From positions 186,001 to 250,000 of the forward strand of contig CM114272.1 in NCBI GenBank assembly GCA_050084515.1: a DNA stretch of 64,000 nt, written 5' to 3'. Below are positions 1 through 13,350 of this stretch, piece by piece (positions within the stretch are counted from its first letter, which is position 1; each line of letters begins with the position of its first letter). The position numbers and the translations under genes were made by a program. The notes below the pieces were generated by a model. That model ran no database searches, was not told the DNA's origin, and was given only the letters and a program-made list of their open reading frames with translations. The DNA is from Blasia pusilla. Lineage: Eukaryota > Marchantiophyta > Marchantiopsida > Blasiales.

Positions 1-2357
<2,357 letters not shown>

Positions 2358-4376
2358 GGTCGCCAGTTGGATCGAAGAATTGGATCTCGATCTTGTGCCT
2401 CTGTGCTTGCCTTCGCTTCCCTTGGCTCGGCAATGGCTCTCGCACTTCTCCCCTGAAGGAGTCTTGCGATCCAAGAACACCAACAACAAAAAAACCTCGT
2501 CGGGCCGGCTCACAAAAGTACGCTAGCTACGTTTGGACGAATGATGCGAGCGTGGGTAAACTGAACCACTCCTAGCAAGTAAGACACGGAAGATGATTTG
2601 ATGTCATCCATATTATTTCACTCTTCCTTTTCGCCGTACCGGGCCCCTTTCCGTCATCCTCCGCATAGGAGTTACCTCTACTTCCCGGGTAGTGTATCAG
2701 AAGGGTGATTCCTGGGATCGGATTTCACGGAAAGGTTTGGTTAATTTTTGTTTCCCACGTTCCCCTAAACAAAGTCGCAGCAAAATTCGCTCGAGTTTCA
2801 CCAGCGAGTTGAACACACGGTAGATCGTAAGAGTGGTGGCCCCGAATCCTGCGTACGTTCCGTTCTATTTCATGGGAATCGCCCATTGGTAGACGCCTGC
2901 TCGCACAGAGCGGTGCTCAGCAGCATTGATTGTGCAACAACTCTAAGAAAAGCAAATATCTGCATCCACATCCATGCACTGCACGATGCAAACCGGACGA
3001 CGTGCCTACAGTACTGTACCGGACTGAAATTGGGGGCTCTTGCAGGTACCGATGCCATCTGCGGGACCGTTTCGACGACATTCGGCTAGGGACAAGATTG
3101 AACCTGTGGAGGACCCACCGATCGATTTGGACCGACAGAAGATATTTTTGAAAAGCGCCACTTGTGTGACTGTTGTGGATCAAACATCCTCTTCCTCCTG
3201 ACCTACTGCTGTTCCTAGTAATTTCTTGCAATAGTTGCACGACAAATATACCTCGCATACGAATCTGGTCCCTGAAGGGAATGATGACGAGGATCCATTG
3301 CATGGGCGAATGGACGGGGCTCGCTTCCGATCGCTGTTGCCACTCAGCTGGACCTACATTCGTCTACGGGACTCGGGAGCTCCGCGCCATAGGACAGACG
3401 ACACAATCGATCGGTCTGTGACTCCGCACGGAACTGCGCGCGCGAGTCTGACAGTGTGTAGTCCAGTCCACTCCACCTTTCCTGGATGCTCTCGCCAACA
3501 AGAAAAACTGTTTCAGATAAGATCTGCCTTCACCGCTCAGAAGATCTGTCAAATTGGAAGGCTCACGTTTCTCCGCATCGCCTGCACGTCGTTCGACGGA
3601 GCCCGGGATGAACAATGAGGAATATTTCACTGCCACCAAATCTATGGCAGACTCTTGGAACTGAGGAGAGAGAGATTTTCTTTCCCGGGCGTTACCTCCC
3701 TCTGCCTGTGGTCCCTCCCCTGCAAGGAGATGGCTACCAGTACAGTCAAGGAAAGTATCCATACTCGCTCGGACGGTGCATGTACTGAAACAGTCAGACG
3801 TCAGACCCTAAACCGAAGAAACAACGATGAGGATGTCGCAGTGGCCGATAACACAGTTCTACGAACGTCTACAGAACTCCCCGTTACTCCTTGGGAACAC
3901 CCGTACGAGAAACCATAAAAGGTTCAATTATAATTATGCGCTGGGACTGTTCCTTGGGAGATGCGGCGGGACAAAACTGTCCGGCGCTGGCAGCAGCGCG
4001 CAAACAGGCAGAAATTTCCCGGGATACGAGTACGGCTACGGGTTAGAGCTGTAAAATCCTTGTCCTACAACTTTTGGGGGAAAAGGCGTTTAGCGTTTAA
4101 AAACCGGTTCAGTAAATACCGTTCATATATCTCCTAGCCCGGGAAAGTGGTTTTCCCGGCCAGAAACCGCAACTTACGTAGCGACTGCTATTTTCTCGGG
4201 TTCACCGGAGGGCAAATAGCCTAAGTACGGGTTTAAATTACTTTCCATATTTAACCCTTTGAATCAACTTCCAATTATCCTATCGATTTTGAAGGCAAGT
4301 TATTTTATTACGGCCCTTGCAAGTTCCTGTAGTTTCTTCCCATCGTCTAGACTTCCCACGCGTCTTTCACATATGT
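2358..4376. other. THIC 5' UTR/promoter and flank; no gene seen
   Basis: About 2 kb upstream of THIC. The stretch next to the start codon (roughly 2360-2530) is free of in-frame ATGs on the minus strand and probably holds the 5' UTR. Short open frames on both strands at 2.9-3.9 kb overlap one another, show no recognisable domain and have no sensible codon pattern, so I treat them as chance. No TATA box could be placed with confidence. The mobile element begins at the right end. Confidence 0.6.
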
Positions 4377-4466
4377 TTATAAAATTCAGGTATTTGCTTA
4401 AGTGGCCCCCTGCCCCACTTATGTTGCTTAAGTGGCCCTCCTACGAAATCTCTTGCTTGAGTGGCC
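4377..4466 (+). repeat. Left target duplication (4377-4386) and terminal inverted repeat (4387-4466) of the MULE
   Basis: TTATAAAATT at 4377-4386 is followed by a terminus beginning CAGGTATTTGCTTAAGTGG. The ~80 bp from 4387 match the reverse complement of 21224-21145 with about eight mismatches. The repeat contains three direct copies of a TTGCTTRAGTGGCC-like motif about 30 bp apart, which is the sort of iterated site a transposase could bind (inference). Confidence 0.92.
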
Positions 4467-4959
4467 CCTATGAACTGCCACGTCATAGTTCCCACCGGTT
4501 GATAGAAATGTTCTTCTACGTAGTTACTCTAGCCCAAATGTTTTGGATATAGGAACAATCCCGAGTTAGGGTTTGTCACTTTCGAGTTAGGACTGTTGAT
4601 CATGCAAATCGTGATCAACACTCGTACTTACACTCTCTGGCACATGTTAATTTGTTTACTAATCAGTGTTTACTGTTCATAAGCTTGATTAGAGAATGGG
4701 TGGTGTCGAGCTACCCAAACATCCGACCTCTTGTGTATCGATGACGATTTTCCAGACTTGAGAGACAACATTTTCCTCACGGATGACAATGGATTTTCTG
4801 GTTCTAGTCGCAAAGACCAAAAGCGTGGATCTTATGAACGAAGGCCATCATCAATAGAGACATCGTCGCTTTGAAAGTTATGGCGAGCCTCCACGCCCAA
4901 GAATGATCCCTGTCTCGAAGGGTTCACCTGGAAGAAGGTAAGATGACGCCGGGTTTGTG

Positions 4960-6645
4960 GGCGTCAAAATAGCCGCCGAGATGGATACTCGATCAAAATG
5001 ATGATTATTGTCGCAATAGCCGCCACCATAATCGAAATAGCGCCGTTGTAGATTACTCGTTTCGAGAGGTGATCCTACCGAGAATAGCCGGGAAAATATC
5101 CGCCGTTGTAGTTAATTTGATTTCTGAGATCTAAGCCTCCTCAAAGTATAGCCGCCGAATTAGTTTGCCGTGGTAGTTTTGTAGTTATCCTGAGAGGGTC
5201 GCCTTCTCAAATTAGCCTCGAATTAGCCGTTGTAGTATTATTGTTGTCTTGAGAGTTGAGCCTAGTCATAAGAGTGGTCGACTTAGCCGCATTTGTAATT
5301 GATTTCCTTCCTTGAGACCTTAGCCTCGAGAATAACCACCGAAATAGCCGCCGTTGTTGTTGTTTTGTTTTCATGAGAGGCGAGCCAACTTAGAATAGCC
5401 TCCAAATTAGCGCGCCGTTGTAGTTGTTTTGTTTCTCTTGAGGTGAGCCAACCTGAGAATAGCCGCCGTTGTAGTTGTTTTGATCTTCTTGAGGTGAGCT
5501 AACTTTCGGGTTTGTCGCCGAATTAGCCGCCGTTGTAGTTGTTTTGTTCTCTTGAGGTGAGCTAACTCGAATAGTCACCGAAATAGCCACCGTTGTAGAT
5601 GTCTAACTTTCCTTAGAGGTGAGCAACTCAAAATAGCCGAATTAGCCGCCGTTGTAGTTGTTTTGGTTTCGGGAGAGATTGGGCTACTTCGAGTAGCCTC
5701 CGAAATAGCCGCCGTTGTAGTAATTTTGTTCTCTTCAGAGGTGAGCTCACTCAGATTTGTCGCCGAACTAGCCGCCGTTGTAGATGTCTAACTTTCCCTA
5801 GAGGTGAGCCAACTTTCAGTAGAGGCGAGCCACCTTAGAATAGCCGCCAAATTAGCCGCCGTTGTAGTAATTTTGTTCTCTTCAGAGGTGAGCTCACTCA
5901 CATTTGTCGCCGAACTAGCCGTCGTTGTAGATATCTAACTTTCCCTAGAGGTGAGCCAACTCAAAATAGCCGCCGAATTAGCCGCCGTTGTAGTTGTTTT
6001 GGTTTCGAGAGAGATTGGGCTTCTGAGAATAACCACCGAAATAGCCGCCGTTCTTGTTGTTTTGTTTTCATGAGAGGCGAGCCAACTCAGAATAGCCACC
6101 AAATTAGCCGCCCTTGTAGTTGTTTTTGTTCTCCTCAGAGGTGAGCTCACTCAGATTTGTCGCCAAACTAGCCGCCGTTGTAGTTGTTATGTTCTCTTCA
6201 GAGGTGAGCTAACTCAGAATAGTCACCGAATTAGCCACCATTGTAGATGGCTAACTTTTAGTAGAGGTGAGCCAACTCAGAATAGCCGCCAAATTAGCCG
6301 CCGTTGTAGTTGTTTTGGTTTCGGGAGATATTGGGCTACTTCGACTAGCCTCAGAAATAGCCGCCGTTGAAGTAATATTGTTCTCTTCAAAGGTTAGGCT
6401 ACTCAGAGTATCCTCCGTTGTAGTTGTTCGTACTCCTGATAGATGAGCCTACTCAAAGTTGTTGCCGTTGCAAAGAAGAGGTGATAGTAGTCGAATAGCC
6501 GCCTAAATAGCAAACCATTGCGGTTGTTTTGTACTCCTGAAAGGCCTTCCTACTCTGAATAGCCGCCGTTGCAGTTGTTTTGTACTTCTCAGAGGTTAGC
6601 CTACATACAGTAGCCGCCGTAGTGGATATTTGGATGACATAATGT
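4960..6645 (-). repeat. Left subterminal minisatellite with TAGCCG core (CGGCTA on minus strand)
   Basis: About 1.7 kb of degenerate tandem units, roughly 60-80 bp each. The typical content is a block with tagccgcc, then gttgtagttgttttg, then an agaggtgagc block. The core TAGCCG occurs dozens of times. Short minus-strand open frames through it are low-complexity readings of the repeat and are not genes. The orientation is opposite to that of all other arrays in the element. Confidence 0.85.
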
Positions 6646-6694
6646 AAGTCTTCATTTTGCGATTTGTATTGGCGTGGCGTAGTCATCAGCCGCT

Positions 6695-7349
6695 GTGAAA
6701 GTTAGATTCATTAACAACCCTGGCTCATCATGTGCAGTAAGGAGGCATGCCGAGCGGATACAATTGAAGCAAGTGTTCATAACCGATGAGTTTGAGTTTT
6801 CACTAGATTGTTGGTGCTCGCTGAATTATAGAGCGAAGCATTGCGCACGCAGCAAGAAATGGTACCGGCTTAGAATATGTAGATTTGGCGCAAAGGCCTT
6901 CCTATTTTCCATGAGGACAAACCCTCTAGCGGTTCGAAGACTTCAAGAAATGGACCGGATCCTAAGAGGGAGGATACTCTTGTGAAGAAATGTAGTTTTG
7001 TACACCATGGTATTAACAACATGTCCGACACCGGAGGATTGGAGGAAAGTATTCAGGAATATTCAACGGCTGCTAATCACAGTGGAAAGAAGTCGCATGA
7101 TGTTAGGGGGAGCACGGCGGTTAATGTCAACGAAGTTGCAATTAATGTGTGTGGATCCTCGGTTGGAGATATTGGCGGACATAGTGAAGAATTTCAAGAC
7201 CCACGTATCTCGAGGCTTGCATGTGGAATGGGGATCTCGTGGAGACCTCAACATAGTAAGAGGCCGAACCAGCCAATTTTCAAGAATTCTTTCTCAGAAC
7301 CTAGCGTAAGCTTAGACGTTCCCACGGAGAAAAGGAGAAAGAGTGGTGA
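6695..7349 (+). other. Possible 5' exons of the MULE transposase gene, frame unclear
   Basis: Open frames at 6695-6985 and 6982-7503 or 6998-7309 precede the recognisable transposase. The 6695 frame has a Cys/Trp-spaced stretch (LDCWCSLNYRAKHC, then KWYRLRIC) that resembles the N-terminal zinc-binding part of MuDR-family proteins. I could not chain these frames through clean splice sites. They may be genuine 5' exons, a decayed duplicate of the N-terminal domain, or chance. Confidence 0.35.
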
Positions 7350-10067
7350 AGCGAGAGTCCCCACCGCCGAGGGAATGGGGCATGTGGTCAATTTGCTAGG
7401 TACATACTTTCAGGGAAGGAGAATGGTACATCATGTAAAGATGAAGTTTGTGAGTGGAGGGTCCGTTGCCAACGACATAAAAGTACAGGCCTATGTGAGA
7501 TAACGGTGTGTAATTTGGAACACACTTGTCCGGGACACATTCATACATGGAGGGGTCCTACCCACAAGGCAAAGTGGTTATCAATGGTATTAGCAGATAG
7601 GGTTGTAAACCAACCAAACATCCCTGTAGGTAGCCTTGTAGAAGTCCTTGCGCAGACGTACAAGAAGTTTAACAACTTACTTTCTTGCATGGAGATGCAA
7701 AGAAATATGTCGGGATTGGATGAATGGAGGTGAACGAGTAGGTTTCCATTAGATTCCTTCTTTCATACAGGTAGTAAAGGAAGCCGACCCCTTTGCCACC
7801 GCTGCTTGGGATGTTTGGAATTTAGAATCTGCGATCTTCAAGAGGCTATTTATTTGTCCATCAGCCATGAAGAACATCATTCCTTATGTGCAAAAGGTAG
7901 TTGGCTTGGATGCGTGCCATACAAAGAATAGGAAGTATCCCATGCAGATTTTCATTGCATCCATGTTGGATGGAAATGCCAATACGATCATTTTGGCATT
8001 TGGCATATCTCCTCGCGAGAACAATGAGGAATGGGAATGGTTTTGTGCACATCTGAAGAAAGCCATCCCAGCTTTAGATGATCATAGAATTGTTATTGTT
8101 TCAGATAGACAAAAGGGCCTTTTACACGCCGTGCGTACAATATTCCCCCAAAATATACATAGCATGTGTGCCCAACATTTGAGACAAAATGTTCGAACAC
8201 GGTATGGAAAAGTTGCCGAAGGATTTTTCATTGCCTGCCTTTACGCCAGGACCAGGGAGAAGTAAGCAAACTATCCATTTCATTCTTCCTTACATTTTGC
8301 ATATGGTAGTCTTGCATATTCAGTGAGGTGGAATATTGCATAGGCTGCGACTCATTTGGACTGCTCTTCTCTATAGGACGGCGGCTATTCACAGTAAAGA
8401 CGATTGCTATTCCGTAAAGGATATTCACTGTTAGGACGGCTGCTATTTCCTATAGGCTATTCACTGTTAGGATGGCTGGTAATTTGATACCTTGTTAGGA
8501 GGACGGAGGCTATTCACGAATACTTTGGTATGTAGATTCCAATCTTTTTAGGATGGCGGCTATTTTCAGCTAAATTGGCGTCTGAATTTGAACCCTTTGT
8601 GGATGGCGGCTAATGACAGATTATTTTTCTATTGCGCTATTCATAGTTATGCAGCGGCTAACAACCATTGAGGAACTTGTTTTCCATGTATGACATGTGG
8701 ATTAACGAATTGGAAAGGCATCATATTCAACGAATAGTCGATCTGACCTCGCATATCGAGAGATAGGACCAGAGAAGTTTGCAAGGTGTGCATTCCCTTT
8801 GCCACGCTATGGCAAAGTGAGTTCAAATCTTGTAGAGGTCATAAATTCCGCCATCAAACCTATCAGGAAGGGACATCCACTTGTCATTGCTCGTGAGTTG
8901 TGGAATTACATGATGAAAACTTACGCAGCAAGAAAAGTAGAGGCATGTCACCCAAAGAAGTTCTCCAACAAACTGACTACTTATGCACTTATTCGTTATC
9001 GAGAGAATCAAGCCAACTGTCAAAGTTTTGATGTACTAGCCTCAGATGCAACAAATGCACTTGTGACTTCCACAAGTAGTGCACACCAATTTCATGTCCG
9101 CTTGCATCCTGAGTGCAGTTGTTCATGCCTAGAGTTCCAAGATACTTGTTGGCCATGTACGCATGTAATGGCTTGGGATGTCATTACTGGAATGGACTCA
9201 CACAAACTTGTTGATCCTATCTGGACCAATGACTTCATAAGAAAGATCTACAAAAGCAGTATACCGGTTGTGAAGAGTGATGAACTTATACCATCTTGGG
9301 ATTGCCGACCTCCCCTTCCTGCAGTTCGGCGTGGTAGACATCGTTATGTGCGCATTCCTGGTGGAAGAGGTGGCAAGATGCGAAGAGGACAAGGAGGTGG
9401 TGAAGAGATTTCTTATCCTGTACATGAAGAGTTTGTGAATGAAGATGATGTTGGGAGTGGCCAGCATGAGTATATCCCACAGCGAGGTCCGTTAGGTATT
9501 CATAACGGGCGTAGGGCACCAACGACAAGGGTTGCCCGCACTGTTGAAAGACGTTGTGGCCATTGTGCACTTCAAGGGCATAATCGGAAAACGTGCCAAG
9601 TGCTGAAAGCGGACCAACTTGTAGGGAGATCTATATCTGATGTCCCAACACGAAGACGTCCCGATGCAAGTCGGTTTGTAGCAGAGTATGGAAATCAGAG
9701 TAGGCTTTACTCAGGAGTGGAAAGTTTATATTCCCAAGTGACTAGAGCAGATACTACTAAAGAACTTAATGTAAAGGGTAGTGTTGTATCTGGGGGAAAT
9801 TTGGTGCAGTCTACCATGGAGAATGTTTCCACTCCTATGGATCTTGGTAATAGCATGACAAATAGTCTAGTATTTCCAAGTGTTTCTCTTGTTTATGGGA
9901 AGTCTGAATCTGATGAAGAGTCTGATGATTGTGAGGAGAAAAAAATTGGCATATCCTTGGTAGAACTTGGTACTGATTCCCAGTGGAACCCAGAGGAAGA
10001 AGCATTTTATATTAGCTTGGCAGAGGAAGCTGCGAAAGAATGTCAGATTGCAGAAAGAAATTTATAA
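7350..10067 (+). pseudogene. MULE transposase (MuDR family): N-terminal zinc domain, DDE core, SWIM and CCHC fingers; interrupted
   Basis: Three coding blocks are recognised. 7350-7733 holds the MuDR N-terminal domain (CEWRVRC ... CEITVCNLEHTC). 7771-8262 holds the MULE catalytic core: first Asp in GLDACHTK at codon 7909, second Asp in IVSDRQKG at codon 8104, and CAQHLRQN. Block 8775-10067 carries the NLVEVINSAIK segment, a SWIM finger of form CxCx8... CxH (CSCLEF...CWPCTH, near 9112-9165), a Gly/Arg-rich stretch, a CCHC zinc knuckle (CGHCALQGHNRKTC, near 9560) and an acidic tail. The enzyme would bind the TIRs and cut and rejoin the element in the nucleus. Block 1 does not join block 2 in phase by any GT-AG pair I could find, and blocks 2 and 3 are separated by an insertion-like segment. 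I therefore call this copy decayed; unusual splicing is the alternative. Confidence 0.85.
8263..8774 (+). repeat. Insertion-like 0.5-kb segment inside the transposase, CGGCTATT repeats, flanked by a direct repeat
   Basis: The coding sequence on the left ends ...GACCAGGGAGAAG and resumes on the right at GACCAGAGAAGTTTGC. The near-identical GACCAG(GG)AGAAG is therefore present on both sides, like a target duplication. The interior holds several cggctattcac or cggctaat motifs like the other arrays of this element. Removing the segment together with one copy of the duplicate restores a continuous frame, yet no GT-AG intron gives the same result. It is either a nested insertion or an intron that arose from one. 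Confidence 0.6.
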
Positions 10068-10350
10068 ACTCACATGGAATTGTCATATGTAGCCCATTTG
10101 TTTCTTGGTGTGCAAAATTCTGATATTTGATATTTGTTCATGTTGGAATGCAAAGTATGTTCTCAGTGACGTATTAAAGTTCACAAACCATAATGGACCA
10201 AACCCTTCCTGGTTCAAGAAGAAACAGGTTTGGAGTGACGCCTATTCTCCATGACTGGTAATCACAGGCCGAGAACTAAATCACCAAACGCTATACCTCG
10301 CTCTTTCTGAGGCTTTTGTTTGTTTAACTCCCTTCCCTCCCTCTCCTCCC
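10068..10350 (+). other. Transposase 3' flank; nothing further seen
   Basis: Unique, moderately AT-rich sequence between the transposase stop and the next tandem array. It probably contains the transposase 3' UTR. No motif is recognised. Confidence 0.5.
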
Positions 10351-10359
10351 TTTTCGGGT

Positions 10360-11250
10360 GAAGCCCGGCGGATATTCTCTGGACGGTTGCTATTCACAAG
10401 CCCGGCGGCTATTGTCGGAACGGCTGCTATTCACAGGCTCGGCGTCTATTGTCGGGACGGCTGGTATTGACAAGCCCGGCAGCTACTCTCGGGACGGCGG
10501 CTATTCACAGGCCCGGCGGCTACTCTCGGGATGGCGGCTAATCACAGCCCGGCGGCTACTCGACGGGCGGCGGCTATTCACAGGCCAGTGGCTACTCCGA
10601 CGGGCGGCTATTCACGGCGGCGGCTACTCTCTGGACGGCGGCTAATCACAGGCCCGGCGGCTACTCTCTGGACGGCGGCTAATCACAGCCCGGCGGCTAC
10701 TCTCGGGACGGCGGCTATTCACAGGCTCGGCGGCTACTCTCGGGACGGCTGCTATTCACAGGCTCGGCGGCTACTCTCGGGACGGCGGCTAATCACGAGC
10801 CAGCGGCTACTCTCGGGGGGCGGCTGCTATTCACAGCCCGGCGGCTACTCGCAACGGGCGGGGGCGGCTATTCACAGGCCCGCGGCTACTCTCGGGGCGG
10901 CGGCTAATCACAGCCAGCGGCGGCTACTCTGGGCGGCGGCTATTCACGCCGGCGGCTACTCACGGGGGGCGGCTATTCACAAGCCAGCGGCGGCTACTCT
11001 CGGACGGGCGGCTATTCACAAGCCCGCGGCTACTCTCGGGGCGGCGGCTATTCACAGCCGGCGGCTACTCTGGGCGGGCGGTATTCACAGCCAGCGGCTA
11101 TTTTCGGGGCGGGCTATTCACAGCCCGCGGCTATTTTCTAAGCGGCTTTCGGCTATTCTGTGGGCGGCTAATCACAGTCGCAGAATTTTTCAAGACTGTT
11201 GCTTATCACAGTCCGGAGGCTATTCTCTGGACGGCGGCTAATCACACCCT
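10360..11250 (+). repeat. GC-rich ~37-bp tandem array with two CGGCTA cores per unit
   Basis: The unit is roughly cggcggctactctcgggacggcggctaatcacagg, repeated about 20 times with drift and shortening units to the right. Each unit holds one cggctact and one cggctatt/cggctaat. Long plus-strand open frames (10358-10645 and 10531-11241) only spell the repeat (GGYSQARRLLS-like peptides) and are not accepted as genes. The array merges into the pyrimidine tract at 11.25 kb. Confidence 0.88.
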
Positions 11251-13350
11251 CCCTCTCCTTCCATTTTATGTTCTTCTTCACCCTCCCTCTCCTCCCTTCA
11301 TGTTTGCTCCATTCCCTACCTTATTTTTTCTCCCTTTTTTTTTTTTTTTTTTTTTTTTCGTCTCCACCCTTCATTTCTCTCCCATTCCCAGTTTTTCCTC
11401 CTGCCCTCTTCCTCAACTTTTTTCCTCTCCTCCCTTCATGTTTTCCCCATTCCCTCCTTTATTTCTCCCTCTCCTTCCATTTTATTTTCTTCTACACCCT
11501 CCCTCTCCTCCCTTCATGTTTCCTACATTCCTTGCTTAATTTTTCCCTCCCCTTCCTTATTTTTCCTCCTTCTTCTTCTTTGTTTTTCCTCTCCACCCTT
11601 CATTTCTCTTCCATTCCTAGTTTTTCCTCCCTCTTCTTCAACTTTTTTCCTCTCCTCCCTTCATGTTTCCTACATTCCCTGCTTAATCTTTCCCTCCCCT
11701 TCCTTATTTTTCCTCCCTCTTCTTCATTTTGTTTCCTCTCCACCCTTCATTTCTCTTCCATTCCTAGTTTTTCCTCCCTCTTCTTTGACTTTTTTCCTCT
11801 CCTCCCTTCATGTTCTCTCCATTCCCTCCTCTCCCTTTTTTTCCTCCTCTTCCTTATCTTTCCTCCCTTAACCCCTTCATTTTTTTCCTCTCCTCCCTGC
11901 ATGTTTTCTCCATTCCCTTCCTTATTTTTCCTCCCTCTTCTTCATTTTTTCTCCTCTCCTCCCTTCATGTTCTCTCCATTCCCTCCTCTCCCTTTTTTTC
12001 CTCCTCTTCCTTATCTTTCCTCCCTTAACCCCTTCATTTTTTTTCCTCTCCTCCTGCATGTTTCCTCCATTCCCTCCTCCTTTTTTTTTTCCCTCCCCTT
12101 CCTTATTTTTCCTCCCTTAACCCCTTCAAACTTTTTCCTCTCCTCCCATGTTTTCTCCATTCCCTTCCTTATTTTTCCTCCCTCTTCTTCATTTTTTTCT
12201 CCTCTCCTCCCTTCATGTTCTCTCCATTCTCCTCCTCCTTTTTTTTTTTCCTCCTCTTCCTTATCTTTCCTCCCTTAACCCCTTCATTTTTTCCTCTCCT
12301 CCCCTGCATGTTTCCTCCATTCCCTCCTTTATTTTTCCCTCCCCTTCCTTATTTTTCCTCCCTTAACCCCTTCAAACTTTTTCCTCTCCTCCCTGCATGT
12401 TTTCTCCATTCCCTTCCTTATTTTTCCTCCCTCTTCTTCATTTTTTCTCCTCTCCTCCCTTCATGTTCTCTCCATTCCCTCCTTTATTTTTCCCTCTTTA
12501 TTTTTCCCTCCTTATTTTTCCTCCCTTAACCCCTTCAAACTTTTTCCTCTCCTCCCCTGCATATTTTCTCCATTCCCTCCTTTATTTTTCCCTTCCCTTC
12601 CTTATTTTTCCTCCCTCTTCTTCATTTTTTTTCCTCTTCTCCCTCCATGTTCTCTCCATTCCCTCCTTTATTTTTCCTCTCCTCCATTCCTTCACTATTC
12701 TTAACCCCTTCAAACTTTTTCCTGTCCTCCCTCCATTTTCCTACAAGATGCCATTGCTTAATTTTTCCCTCCCTTCCTTATTTTCCTTCCCATCTTCTTC
12801 ATTTTTTTCCCCTTCCCTTCAGTTTCTCTTCCATTCATAGTTTTCTCCCTCTCCTCCATCCGCTTGACGTTAGGAACTATTCTTAACCCCTTCAAACTTT
12901 GTCCCTCCCTTTTTGAGTCATTTTCCTCCATCTTGAGACATTTTTTTTTCTCTTCTCCCTTATGCCAAGAGCCACATCCATTCCCTCCTTTATTTTCATT
13001 GATCCCTTCCGAAATTTTTCCTCCCCCTTCATGTTTTCCTCCATTCTTGTTTTTCCTCTCATCTCCTGAACTAATCATTTCTCCTCCATTCCAACTTGTT
13101 TTTCTCTCCTCTAATCATTCTCCTCCATTCCTTCACTAATGTGAACCCCTCAAGCTGTTGTTCTCTCCTCCCTTCATGTTTCCTCCCCTAGAAATTTCCT
13201 CCCTCTCCATCATTTTTTTTTTTTCTACCTCTCTTCATTTCTTTCCCTCTCCTTCCTCAATTTTCTCCTCCCTCCCCACCGTAGTTTTTCCACCCTCTTC
13301 TCCCTTTTTTTTCCTCTCCTTTCCTCAATTTGCCGATACCTTCATCCCCT
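11245..13350 (+). repeat. Two-kilobase polypyrimidine minisatellite
   Basis: The plus strand is almost pure C/T with periodic cttcatgttttctccattccc, ttatttttcctcc and ccttaaccccttcaa phrases, in units of roughly 90-150 bp repeated at least a dozen times. It includes a T run of about 23 near 11337. The long Ser/Phe/Leu/Pro-rich open frame across 11199-12278 is a by-product of C/T composition. Mirror-like homopyrimidine tracts of this length can form triplex (H-) DNA, a known property of such sequence. Confidence 0.9.

Noticed and set aside
4960-6645. CRISPR-like array
   Set aside because: Repeat units are degenerate and of uneven length, spacers are not unique, and the setting is a plant transposon. 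It is a minisatellite.
10531-11241. 236-codon open frame
   Set aside because: Translation of the ~37-bp tandem array. The repetitive GGYS/RRLL text is not a protein signal.
11199-12278. 359-codon Phe/Ser/Pro/Leu-rich open frame resembling a membrane protein
   Set aside because: Arises from C/T-only DNA; the same pseudo-peptides recur in all three frames of the minisatellite.
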